From: Bradyrhizobium tropiciagri
GTDB taxonomy: Bacteria > Pseudomonadota > Alphaproteobacteria > Rhizobiales > Xanthobacteraceae
Reading direction: 5' to 3'
Assembly: GCF_018130505.1 (NCBI RefSeq)
Contig: NZ_JAFCKH010000002.1
Span: 558,001-622,000 of the forward strand
DNA length: 64,000 nucleotides
In this document: in pieces, positions 10,800 through 18,984 of the stretch
Layout of the letters: the number at the start of each line of letters is the position of its first letter
How positions within the stretch are numbered: the stretch's first letter is position 1
Made by a program: the position numbers and the translations under genes
Notes under the pieces: generated by a model
Told to the model about the DNA's origin: nothing
What the model saw: the letters and a program-made list of their open reading frames with translations, nothing else
The model's database searches: none

Positions 10800-12386
10800 T
10801 CAGTGCCCGGCGCGCATCGGACCGCCGAGCCTGACCTTACGAAGTGTCAGTGCCAGCGGCACGGCGCAGAGCGAGATCAGCATCAGCACCCAGAACGCAT
10901 CCATGTAGGACAGGAACGAGGCCTGGTTCTGCACCTGCTGGCCGATCCACTGGATCGCCTGGCTGTGCGCCTCTGCCAGCGACGAGCCCTGGGCTGAGAA
11001 GAAATTCGTCACCTGCTGCAGCGTGTCCTGATATTGCACACTTGACGGCGTCACCTGCTCGACCAGCCGGCTCTGGTGGAACTGCTCGCGATGCGTCAGC
11101 ACGTTGGACACCAGCGAGACGCCGATCGAGCCGCCGGTGTTGCGTGCCGCGTTGATCAGCGCGGAGGCCTGGTCGGTCTTGTCGGGCGGAATGCCGTCAT
11201 AGGACGCCGCCATGATCGGCACGAAGATCAGCGGCAGACCGACGCCGAGCAGCATGCGCGAGCGCGCCATGAACCAGAAGCCGAGATCGGCATAGACGCT
11301 GGTCATGCTGTACATCGAGGCCGCGACCACCAGCGCGCCGGCGGCGATCAGATATTTCGGCTGCACCTTGGCGGCGAGGCGGCCGACCACGAACATCATC
11401 GTCATGGTGACGAGGCCGCCCGGCGACAGCACGAGGCCGGCCCAGGTTGCGGTGTAGCCGAAATCCTGCTGCACCAGCTGCGGCAGGAACTGCGTCGTCG
11501 CCAGCAGGATCGCGCCGGTCGCCAGCATCACCAGGAAGCAGGCGCCGAACTGCCGGGTCGCCACCATGCGCAGGTCGATCATCGGATTGCGCCGGGTCAT
11601 CTCCCACGGGATCATCAGCACGAACGCCGAGCCGCAGATCACGGCGAAGGTGACGATGAAGGGCGAGGCAAACCAGTCGTCCTCGAGGCCGCGGTCGAGC
11701 ATCACCTCGAGCGCGCCGAGAAAGGTCGCAACCAGCATGAAGCCGATGAAGTCAAATCCGGCGTCCTGCGGCTTCGGCGCCTCGTTCTTCGCCGGCAGCA
11801 CCGCGGCGATCAGCGCGATCGCGAACACGCCGACCGGACCGTTGATCAGGAAGCACCAGTGCCAGGACAGATTGTCGGACAGCCAGCCGCCAAGCGTCGG
11901 CCCGACCACCGGCGCCACCACCACGGCGACACCGAACACCGCGAAGGCTTGGCCGCGCTTGGCCGGCGGAAACGCATCGGCGAGGATCGACTGCGCCACC
12001 GGCACCATGCCGCCGCCGCCGAGCCCCTGCAGGATGCGGAACAGCAGCAGCGCGTTCAGGTTCGGCGCGAAGCCGCACAAGATCGAACTCACCGTGAAGA
12101 TGCCGAGGCAGGTCAGGAAGAACGTCTTGCGCCCCAGCAGTCTGGCGAGAAAGCTCGAGACGGTCAGGATGATGGCGTTGGAAACGAGATATGTGGTGAC
12201 CACCCAGGAGGCTTCGTCCGAGCTCACGCCCATGCCGCCCGCGATATAGGGTAGCGCGACGTTGGCGATGGTGGTGTCGAGCACCTCCATGAAGCTCGCC
12301 AGCGCGACCACGATCGCGATCAGCCAGGGATTGGGCGCGATGCTCGGGGCCGCCAGCGCCTTGGCGTCGATGGCGGCGGCACTCAT
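10800..12386 (-). CDS. EmrB/QacA-type (DHA2) multidrug exporter
   Basis: Proton-driven MFS exporter with 14 predicted helices (528 residues). Visible motifs are LDTTIANVALPYIAGGMG in helix 1 and VVVAPVVGPTLGGWL (antiporter motif C) in helix 5. It forms a tripartite pump with the adjacent membrane-fusion protein and an outer-membrane channel not seen here. The ATG overlaps the fusion-protein stop as ATGA, so the two are translationally coupled. The divergent TetR gene and palindromes upstream suggest drug-responsive control. Substrates cannot be read from sequence. Confidence 0.92.
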   Translation of the reverse strand: MSAAAIDAKALAAPSIAPNPWLIAIVVALASFMEVLDTTIANVALPYIAGGMGVSSDEASWVVTTYLVSNAIILTVSSFLARLLGRKTFFLTCLGIFTVSSILCGFAPNLNALLLFRILQGLGGGGMVPVAQSILADAFPPAKRGQAFAVFGVAVVVAPVVGPTLGGWLSDNLSWHWCFLINGPVGVFAIALIAAVLPAKNEAPKPQDAGFDFIGFMLVATFLGALEVMLDRGLEDDWFASPFIVTFAVICGSAFVLMIPWEMTRRNPMIDLRMVATRQFGACFLVMLATGAILLATTQFLPQLVQQDFGYTATWAGLVLSPGGLVTMTMMFVVGRLAAKVQPKYLIAAGALVVAASMYSMTSVYADLGFWFMARSRMLLGVGLPLIFVPIMAASYDGIPPDKTDQASALINAARNTGGSIGVSLVSNVLTHREQFHQSRLVEQVTPSSVQYQDTLQQVTNFFSAQGSSLAEAHSQAIQWIGQQVQNQASFLSYMDAFWVLMLISLCAVPLALTLRKVRLGGPMRAGH

Positions 12387-13660
12387 AGCATCCTCCCGAG
12401 ACTCAGCTTGCCGAGCCGCTCGATCAGCGACGGTGCGGCATCGACCCGCACCGTCGGCACCACTGACATGCCCGGGCCGAGCGCGACGTCGGTCGACGGA
12501 TTGTCCATCACGATCTTCACCGGCACGCGCTGCACGATCTTGACGTAGTTGCCGGTGGCGTTCTGCGCCGGCAGCAGCGAGAACGCGGTGCCGGAGCCGG
12601 GCTGCACGCTCTCGACATGGCCGTGGATCTCGCGGTTCGGATAGGCGTCGATCCGCAGCGTCACCTTCTCGCCCGGCCGCATCCGGTCGAGCTGGATCTC
12701 CTTGAAGTTCGCGGTCACCCAGCTCTGGTCGGGCACGAACATCGAGAGGTTGGTGCCGGCCTGCGCGAACTGGCCGACCGCGGCGGTGAGATTGACGACC
12801 CGGCCGGGCTGCGCCGCCCGCACCGTGGTGTAGGACAGATTGAGCTCGGCCTGGTCGCGCTGTGCCTGCATCTGCGCGAGGTTCGCCACCGCGCTCTTGC
12901 GCTGCGCATTCAGCGCCTCGATCTGCCGCTGCGCCAGGTTGAGGGTTGCCTTCGCGCTCAGCAGCGCGGCCTGCTGCTGATGCAGTTGCGAGGTGAACTG
13001 TTCGGAGTTCTGCACCGTGCCGTAGCCGGTCTGCTCCAGATGCTGGAAGCGTGTTGCCTGCTGCTGCGCGAACACCAGCGCCGCCTGCGCCTGGTCGACC
13101 TGCGCCTGGCTGGCGTCGATCTGGGCCCGCTGCACGTCGAGTTGCGCGTCTGCGTTCTGGATGTTGGCCTGCGCAGCCGCGACCTGCGCCTCGGCCTGTG
13201 CCAGCGCGACGCGATAGTCACGGTCGTCGAGCCGGGCGATCACGTCGCCGGCGTTGACATGCTGGTTGTCGGTGACGGGAACGGCGACGATGTAGCCGGC
13301 GACCTTCGGGGCGAGGGCGGACTGCCGCGCGGCGATGAAGGCGTCGTCGGTCGATTCGAAATGATCGGCGTAGTCCATGTAGAGATAGCCGCCGCCGATG
13401 GTGGCCGCGATCAGCACGGCGCCGATCGCGGAAACAACGGGACGACGGCGCAGCAAGCCGCTCCGCGGCGCCTTGCCGGTTGTCTCTGGGCGGGCTGCCG
13501 CAGGCCCGGCGGGCTCCTTGCCGACCGGACGCTCGGGCGCGGGCGCCCGCGTGGTCTCCGGCAAGCCGAAGTCCGGCTCATATGAGGCCGGAATCGAGGA
13601 CGAGCCGTCGATGCCCGCGCGCCTCGCCTCGCCACGTTCCAGAACAGTGTCGTCGTACAT
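12383..13660 (-). CDS. EmrA/HlyD-type membrane fusion protein
   Basis: Periplasmic adaptor of the efflux pump (425 residues). A Pro-rich cytoplasmic N-terminus of about 70 residues precedes one membrane helix (VVSAIGAVLIAATIGGGYLY). Then come a lipoyl half (STDDAFIAARQSALAPKVAG), a long Gln/Ala-rich coiled-coil hairpin at about 140-270, and the second lipoyl half (VRAAQPGRVVNLTAAVGQFA). The C-terminal part has the usual barrel motifs GEKVTLRIDAYPN and VQRVPVKIV. First gene of the pair, transcribed from the region facing the TetR gene. Confidence 0.92.
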   Translation of the reverse strand: MYDDTVLERGEARRAGIDGSSSIPASYEPDFGLPETTRAPAPERPVGKEPAGPAAARPETTGKAPRSGLLRRRPVVSAIGAVLIAATIGGGYLYMDYADHFESTDDAFIAARQSALAPKVAGYIVAVPVTDNQHVNAGDVIARLDDRDYRVALAQAEAQVAAAQANIQNADAQLDVQRAQIDASQAQVDQAQAALVFAQQQATRFQHLEQTGYGTVQNSEQFTSQLHQQQAALLSAKATLNLAQRQIEALNAQRKSAVANLAQMQAQRDQAELNLSYTTVRAAQPGRVVNLTAAVGQFAQAGTNLSMFVPDQSWVTANFKEIQLDRMRPGEKVTLRIDAYPNREIHGHVESVQPGSGTAFSLLPAQNATGNYVKIVQRVPVKIVMDNPSTDVALGPGMSVVPTVRVDAAPSLIERLGKLSLGRML

Positions 13661-13710
13661 GGTGGCTGCTCCTGCTTGTCAGGCGAGGTCCGGACGGGCC
13701 TGCATAAGGG

Positions 13711-13727
13711 AACGAAACAGTTTCGTT
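13711..13727. promoter_or_regulatory. Palindrome, candidate TetR operator 1
   Basis: AACGAAACAGTTTCGTT is a 17-base palindrome with one unpaired central position. It lies 50 bases upstream of the emrA-like start, where a promoter for the pump would be expected. Binding by the neighbouring TetR protein is inferred from position and symmetry. Confidence 0.6.
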
Positions 13728-13763
13728 TCTATGCGGCAAATAGTCCTGCAGTGTCGCAGCGTC

Positions 13764-13792
13764 AATAGAAACGGTACTGTACCGTTCTATTT
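13764..13792. promoter_or_regulatory. Palindrome, candidate TetR operator 2
   Basis: Near-perfect inverted repeat centred on GGTACTGTACC, with arms AATAGAAACGGTAC and GTACCGTTCTATT. It ends 22 bases before the TetR start. The half-site GAAAC is shared with the palindrome at 13711-13727, so one regulator may bind both and control both directions. Confidence 0.65.
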
Positions 13793-13813
13793 ACAACCAG
13801 ATGTGATGAAGGT

Positions 13814-14566
13814 ATGTTGAGCGATGTTGCCAGTATGGGTGGTCAACGGAACCCGGATTTAGCCGCCATGAAAGCCAGTACCCTGAAGCAACCGGCCGCG
13901 CCCAAGGCCAAGCGCATCGAGGTCCGCGCCGGACGTCCGCCGAAGGAGCTGGCCGGTGAGGTCGACGGGCGCATCCTCGATGCCGCCCGCCGGGTGTTCC
14001 TGCTGCGCGGCTTCGAAGGCGCCAGCATCGACGAGATCGCCGAGGCCGCGCGCTCCGGCAAGCGCACGATCTATGCGCGCTTCCGCGACAAGCGCGCGCT
14101 GTTCACCGAGGTGGTGACGCACGACATCCTGGCCCGCATCGCGGAGTTCAAGGTCGGGGCGCCGATCGGCACCACGGTGGAAGAGCGGCTGACCAGCGCT
14201 GCGGCCACGCTGTTGCATTGGGGGCTCGATGCCGACCGGATGGGCCTGATGCGGCTCGCGATCGCCGAAGCGCACCGCTTCCCCGAGCTCGCCGCCACCG
14301 TCAACCGCCGGGCCCGTGAGCTCAGCACCGAGCTCGGCGTCCACCTGCTGCGCGAGCTGACGCAATCGGACGAGATCGGAAAATTGCCGGCCTTCGGCGC
14401 GGATCGCCTGCACGAGACGGCGCGGCTGTTTCTCGATCTGATCGCCGTGCCGATGCTGCTGCGGGCGCTGTTCGAGGTCGATCTCAAGGTCCTCGACGAG
14501 GAGATCGACGCGCATGTCGCGCGCGGCGTCGCGTTCTTCCTCGCCGCGTGCCGGAACGAGTGTTGA
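13814..14566 (+). CDS. TetR/AcrR-family repressor
   Basis: A 250-residue regulator with an extended basic N-terminus (KAKRIEVRAGRPPKE) before the TetR domain. The helix-turn-helix is in GASIDEIAEAARSGKRTIYA, followed by RFRDKRALF. The C-terminal all-helical ligand-binding half resembles the AcrR C-terminal type. Three in-frame ATGs (13814, 13835, 13868) are possible starts; 13814 has a GAAGG just upstream. Divergent from the EmrAB-like pump, which it probably represses. Confidence 0.88.
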   Translation: MLSDVASMGGQRNPDLAAMKASTLKQPAAPKAKRIEVRAGRPPKELAGEVDGRILDAARRVFLLRGFEGASIDEIAEAARSGKRTIYARFRDKRALFTEVVTHDILARIAEFKVGAPIGTTVEERLTSAAATLLHWGLDADRMGLMRLAIAEAHRFPELAATVNRRARELSTELGVHLLRELTQSDEIGKLPAFGADRLHETARLFLDLIAVPMLLRALFEVDLKVLDEEIDAHVARGVAFFLAACRNEC

Positions 14567-14597
14567 GCGGCTCGGGAAGCCGGCTCCTCCGGGGCGC

Positions 14598-15314
14598 TTA
14601 TCCCGCCGCGCGCTCCACGGCGTGACGCAGCCACACCATTCCGCCCTCGAGAGTCTCGCAGTGGGTCAGCCGCAGCGCCTGTCCGGCGCCGGGGCGATCG
14701 CCTTCGGGACCGTGATAGTCGACGATGCATTGCGAGCCGGCGACGCCGTCGACCGCCGGGAAAATCAATGTGCTGAATTCGTCGATCAGGCTGTGCTTGA
14801 GGAACGCGCCGTTGATGCCGCCGCCGCCTTCCAGCAGCAGCGTCCTGGCGCCGAACAGTGAAGCCAGCTGCGCCATCGCGCCGGGCAGATCGCCGCCCTT
14901 CGCGCCGGCAAACAGATAGGAAGCGCCGTCCTCGCGCAGTTCGGCGAGATGGGCGTCGGAGACCTGCTCGCCCAGCACCGCGACCGCATGATCTCCGCCG
15001 ACATTGTCCTTGCCGAAATGCACCTTGCCCGACGGATCGATGCCGATCGCAAGCTTGCGGCCGTTGCGGTTGCCGAGATGCGCATCGCGCGAAAACTTCG
15101 GCGCATTGGCGATCTGGCGCTGCGTTCCCTTGGCCATCTCGTTCATGGTGACGCGGCCGATGATCCAGCCGTCTGCGTCGAACGCGTCGTGGATCCGCTC
15201 ATAGTGCGAGCGCAGCACCTCGCGCGAGATGCCGGAAGCCGTCTGCGTGAAGCGGCTCGGATGCAGGCGGCCGTCGATCGACGTGCCCATGTGGCAGATG
15301 ATGTGGGGGCGCAT
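14598..15314 (-). CDS. RibD C-terminal/dihydrofolate-reductase-like oxidoreductase
   Basis: A 238-residue protein with the RibD_C (bacterial bifunctional reductase) fold: it begins MRPHIICHMGTSIDGRL, where SIDGR is the typical start of the NADPH-binding sheet. LLEGGGGINGAFLK is the conserved glycine-rich loop and VDEFSTLI-like IDEFSTLIFPAVDG follows. Such stand-alone proteins are NADPH-dependent reductases of undefined substrate. The ATG at 15314 fits the fold start; the upstream extension looks non-coding. It converges on the TetR gene with 31 bases between them. Confidence 0.85.
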   Translation of the reverse strand: MRPHIICHMGTSIDGRLHPSRFTQTASGISREVLRSHYERIHDAFDADGWIIGRVTMNEMAKGTQRQIANAPKFSRDAHLGNRNGRKLAIGIDPSGKVHFGKDNVGGDHAVAVLGEQVSDAHLAELREDGASYLFAGAKGGDLPGAMAQLASLFGARTLLLEGGGGINGAFLKHSLIDEFSTLIFPAVDGVAGSQCIVDYHGPEGDRPGAGQALRLTHCETLEGGMVWLRHAVERAAG

Positions 15315-15495
15315 GAGGCTGCTCTTGTTGCAAGGGGCAGGAAACAGGCCGCGGGCGCGGCGGGTTCGTGGGCACTCTCCATTTAGGTTGCTGCAACGGC
15401 GCACTCAACGGCCATCGCGATCCGACGTGTCAACTTTGGTAGTGCCGTGTGAGGCGAGCAAGCCGCACTCAGTGAGGCGAGCACGTCAGTCAGGC

Positions 15496-15658
15496 TCCCT
15501 CCCCCCTTGCGGGGGAGGGTGGGGAGAGGGGTAGCCCCGAGCGAGATGATCGATGGGAGCAGAGCCTTCGCAATCTCGCGCACATGATCGAATGCACATG
15601 GAGAGAGCGCACCGTGTGGCACCCCTCTCCCTAACCCTCCCCCGCAAGGGGAGAGGGA
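15496..15658. repeat. Inverted pair of CCTCCCCC-rich palindromes
   Basis: The left arm CCCTTGCGGGGGAGGGTGGG and the right arm around AACCCTCCCCCGCAAGGG are reverse complements, about 90 bases apart. It is the commonly dispersed rhizobial intergenic palindrome type. It fills the middle of the 525-base gap 15315-15839. The rest of the gap shows no gene or clear signal. Confidence 0.75.
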
Positions 15659-15839
15659 ACCCTTCCGCCGGTGGCTCCATCACGCTGCTTCCGATTGAAG
15701 ACCATCAAGGCTCTCACGCGCGGCGTCTTGAAACCTGCGCGAGCTCGTCTAAACTCATCGCCACGGGGACAAGCCAGACTCCCCGTGAGACTTCGGTCCA
15801 AGCTCTGCGCGAGACACGATTCGTCGTGGAGCTTTGCAC

Positions 15840-16952
15840 ATGGACACCGAACAGCAGACATCCCTTCGTTCCAAGACCCCACTTCGTTCCAGGATTGCCA
15901 TCCTGTGGCGTGGCGATGCCGCGGCGCGCCGGGAGACGACGGCGCACAACAACCGCTTCGTGCGCGTCTTCGAGGCGCTCGCCGCGTCCGGCATCGAGGC
16001 CATTCCCGTCGTCTACGACGAGGCGTTCGCAGATGACGTCCGGGACCAACTCCTGACGATGGACGGCGTCCTCGTCTGGGTCGATCCGATCCATCAGGGC
16101 AAGACGCGCGCCGCGCTCGATCCGCTGCTCCGCGAGATCGCGACGCAACGCCCCTGGGTGAGCGCACATCCGGACGTCATCCTCAAGATGGGCGTCAAGG
16201 AGGTGCTCTACCGCACGCGCCATCTCGGCTGGGGCACCGATACGCACCGTTACGACACCACGGACACCTTCCGCGCCGAATTCCCGTCACGCCTGCTTGC
16301 GGCCGGCCCGCGTGTCCTCAAGCAGAATCGCGGCAATGGCGGGCAGGGCGTCTGGAAGGTCGAAGCCTTGTCGAAAGAATCTTCGCCCAATGCAGATGCG
16401 ATGGTTCGCGTGCTGCACGCGCAGCGCGGCAGTTACCCTGAGGACATGCCGCTGCAAGCGTTCATGGCGCGCTGCGAGCCGTATTTCGGATGGGGCGGCT
16501 GCATCATCGATCAGGCATTCCAGCCGCGATTGCCGGAAGGCATGATCCGTTGCTACGTCAGCGGGTCGAAGGTGGCCGGCTTCGGCCATCAGCTGATCAA
16601 GGCGCTGATCCCGCCGCCCCCACAGGGACCCGATTCCCCGGAGGCTCAGCCCGGCCCTCGCATCATGCACGGTCCCGATGCCGCGCAATTCCAGACGTTG
16701 CGCAGGCTGATGGAGGACGAATGGATTCCGCAGTTGATCGAGCTGCTGGCGATCGACGGGGCATCGCTGCCGGTGATCTGGGACGCGGATTTCCTCTATG
16801 GTCCGCGCGATCTCGATGGCGCCGACACCTATGTGCTCTGCGAGATCAACGCGAGTTCATGCTTTGCCATCCCCGACGAGGCGCCGTTGGCCATCGCCCG
16901 GACGGTCAGGGATCGCATCGGAGCCGGCCTTCTGCCTAAGCCGGCTTCCTGA
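15840..16952 (+). CDS. ATP-grasp-like protein (Cj0069-type)
   Basis: A 370-residue cytoplasmic protein. After SRIAILWRGD comes a Rossmann-like start, then an ATP-grasp-like core: VLKQNRGNGGQGVWKVEAL looks like the nucleotide-binding Lys plus glycine loop, and YVLCEINASSCFAIPDEAP like the Mg-binding end of the fold. These features match proteins annotated Cj0069 family, whose reaction is unknown; ligation of a carboxylate to an amine is the usual ATP-grasp chemistry. ATG at 15840; the codon two before is also ATG. Its 3' end overlaps the small gene on the other strand by 17 bases. Confidence 0.75.
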   Translation: MDTEQQTSLRSKTPLRSRIAILWRGDAAARRETTAHNNRFVRVFEALAASGIEAIPVVYDEAFADDVRDQLLTMDGVLVWVDPIHQGKTRAALDPLLREIATQRPWVSAHPDVILKMGVKEVLYRTRHLGWGTDTHRYDTTDTFRAEFPSRLLAAGPRVLKQNRGNGGQGVWKVEALSKESSPNADAMVRVLHAQRGSYPEDMPLQAFMARCEPYFGWGGCIIDQAFQPRLPEGMIRCYVSGSKVAGFGHQLIKALIPPPPQGPDSPEAQPGPRIMHGPDAAQFQTLRRLMEDEWIPQLIELLAIDGASLPVIWDADFLYGPRDLDGADTYVLCEINASSCFAIPDEAPLAIARTVRDRIGAGLLPKPAS

Positions 16953-17136
16953 CGATCTCGAAGCCTCTGGTCGCCAATTCTCTCAAGATGCTCTGCGCCA
17001 AATGAGAGCACTCATCCGGCTTGATCCAGCATGAGCTGCGCCACTCCGGATCGTCCTCTTTGGAATACGCGGTGAACGCTGACCGAATTCCGGCCTCGAT
17101 TGCATCGGTGGCATCGGCTGGCATGAACGTCTCCAC
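16936..17136 (-). CDS. Small conserved-looking hypothetical protein
   Basis: A 66-residue ORF (METFMPADATDAIEAGIRSA...) ending ELATRGFEIVRKPA. It has no signal peptide or membrane segment and shows amphipathic helical character and a CxxxxxxC-like spacing in SSCWIKPDECSHLAQ. It overlaps the 3' end of the ATP-grasp-like gene tail-to-tail. The composition looks protein-like rather than a shadow, because the opposite strand there carries no gene over most of its length. The true start may be the second Met at 17124. No function recognised. Confidence 0.5.
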   Translation of the reverse strand: METFMPADATDAIEAGIRSAFTAYSKEDDPEWRSSCWIKPDECSHLAQSILRELATRGFEIVRKPA

Positions 17137-17278
17137 GGCATCCTGGCGAGGCAGGCTTCATGGATATTATGTGGCGGCGTTGATCTGGATCAATGCCGCC
17201 GCCGGGTGGTTGCAACCGCGACCGGAAGCTCGGGCAACTCATGTCGCGAGAATGCGAAGCCGCATCCCCGTCACAGCT

Positions 17279-17380
17279 GTCATCGCCCGGTTCAACCGGG
17301 CGATCCAGTAACGCCGCGGCCCATCGATTTACAACGACCGCCTCTGGAATACCGGATCACCCGCATGCGAGGGTGATGAC
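17279..17380. repeat. Palindromic element, GTCATCGCCCGG family
   Basis: Starts GTCATCGCCCGGTTCAACCG, continues GGCGATCCAGTA, and ends with a degraded inverted copy GGATCACCCGCATGCGAGGG then TGATGAC. A better-preserved relative is at 62621-62723. It lies in the 429-base gap 17137-17565 upstream of thrC. Nothing else clear was seen in that gap. Confidence 0.7.
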
Positions 17381-17565
17381 GCCGCGTTGTTGGGCGGACG
17401 ATCGCGCAACCCGCAATCAACCCGAGCGACCCCGGGACGCATGGTTCGGGCTACCCTTTGCCGGTCCGATCTTCTATGGTGACCGTCCGGTTCGCGCCAA
17501 GCGGACACGATAATTCCATGATATCAAAGGCTTGAAGGTTAGGCTGAGGGCCTTTGGAGGGCAGT

Positions 17566-18984
17566 TTGACGCGGTATATTTCGACCAGGGGCGAAGCCCC
17601 GGCATTGGGCTTCTGCGACGTGATGCTGACCGGGCTTGCCCGTGACGGCGGGCTCTACGTGCCCGAGACCTGGCCGGTTCTGTCGCCCGAAACCATCGCG
17701 TCGTTGTTCGGCCGGCCCTATTGGGAAGTCGCGGTCGAGATCATCCGTCCGTTCGTTGCCGGCGAGATTTCCGACGCCGAACTCGGGCGCATGGCGAACG
17801 AGGCCTATGCCACCTTCCGCCATCCCGCGGTGGTACCGCTCGATCAGGCCGGGCCGAACCAGTTCCTGCTCGAGCTGTTTCACGGTCCGACGCTGGCGTT
17901 CAAGGACGTCGCGATGCAGCTGATCTCGCGGCTAATGGATCACGTGCTGGCCAAGCGTGCGCAGCGCACCACCATCGTGGTCGCGACCTCGGGCGACACC
18001 GGCGGCGCGGCGGTCGAGGCGTTTGCCAATCTCGACAATGTCGATCTCGTCGTGCTGTTTCCGAACGGCCGCATCTCCGACGTGCAGCGCCGGATGATGA
18101 CGACGACCGGCGCCGCCAATGTCCACGCGCTGGCGATCGAAGGCACCTTCGACGATTGCCAGGCGCTGGTGAAGGCGATGTTCAACAACCATCGCTTCCG
18201 CGACACCGTCGCGCTGTCCGGCGTCAACTCGATCAACTGGGCGCGCATCGTCGCGCAAGTGGTCTACTATTTCACTTCGGCGGTCGCGGTCGGTTCACCC
18301 CAGCGCACCGTCGACTTCACGGTGCCCACAGGCAATTTCGGCGACATCTTCGCCGGCTATGTCGCCAAGCGGATGGGGCTGCCGATCCGCTGGCTGCGGA
18401 TCGCCGCCAACGTCAACGACATCCTGCCGCGCACGCTGAAGACCGGCATCTACGAGGTGCGCGAGGTGCACGCCACGACGTCGCCATCGATGGACATCCA
18501 GGTGTCCTCGAATTTCGAGCGCCTGTTGTTCGAGGCCAGCGGCCGCGACGCCGAACAGGTCCGCCGCCTGATGGCCTCGCTGAAGCAGTCCGGCCGCTTC
18601 GTGCTGCCGGACGCGACGCTGGCTGCCGTGCGGAAAGATTTCGACGCCGGCCGTGCCGACGAGACCGAGACCGCGGCTGCGATCCGCGCCGCCTGGCGCG
18701 AGGCCGGCGATCTGGTCGATCCGCACACCGCCGTTGCTCTCGCGGTCGCCGATCGCGACACGTCCGACTCGAAGATCCCGAACATCTTGCTGTCGACCGC
18801 GCATGCGGCGAAATTCCCCGATGCGGTCGAGGCCGCCTGCGGGGTGCGCCCGCAGCTGCCGGCCTGGCTCGGCGGCCTGATGTCGAAGTCAGAGCATATG
18901 ACTGTCATGAAGAACGATTCCGACGAGATCGAGCGCTTCGTGCTGTCGGTCAGCCGCGCCGCCAAGCAAGGAGCCATCGGATGA
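17566..18984 (+). CDS. thrC: Threonine synthase
   Basis: PLP enzyme converting O-phosphohomoserine to threonine, the last step of threonine synthesis. From the TTG at 17566 it has 472 residues beginning with TRYISTRGEAP, the canonical start, with GGAGG 5 bases upstream; the TTG at 17554 lies inside that ribosome site. The PLP lysine is in FHGPTLAFKDVAMQ (Lys113), the phosphate loop is near ATSGDTGGAAVEA, and the family motif SGVNSINWARI is present. The length fits the longer (yeast/E. coli-type) class. The stop overlaps the next gene in ATGA. Confidence 0.95.
   Translation: MTRYISTRGEAPALGFCDVMLTGLARDGGLYVPETWPVLSPETIASLFGRPYWEVAVEIIRPFVAGEISDAELGRMANEAYATFRHPAVVPLDQAGPNQFLLELFHGPTLAFKDVAMQLISRLMDHVLAKRAQRTTIVVATSGDTGGAAVEAFANLDNVDLVVLFPNGRISDVQRRMMTTTGAANVHALAIEGTFDDCQALVKAMFNNHRFRDTVALSGVNSINWARIVAQVVYYFTSAVAVGSPQRTVDFTVPTGNFGDIFAGYVAKRMGLPIRWLRIAANVNDILPRTLKTGIYEVREVHATTSPSMDIQVSSNFERLLFEASGRDAEQVRRLMASLKQSGRFVLPDATLAAVRKDFDAGRADETETAAAIRAAWREAGDLVDPHTAVALAVADRDTSDSKIPNILLSTAHAAKFPDAVEAACGVRPQLPAWLGGLMSKSEHMTVMKNDSDEIERFVLSVSRAAKQGAIG

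Noticed and set aside
15553-16056. 167-residue ORF across the CTCCCC repeat
   Set aside because: Built from repeat sequence and a shadow of the ATP-grasp-like gene.
17721-18980. Long N-terminal extension of the M16 peptidase frame
   Set aside because: This part lies inside thrC in another frame and is Arg/Ala rich. The protease begins at 18981 with a normal N-terminus.
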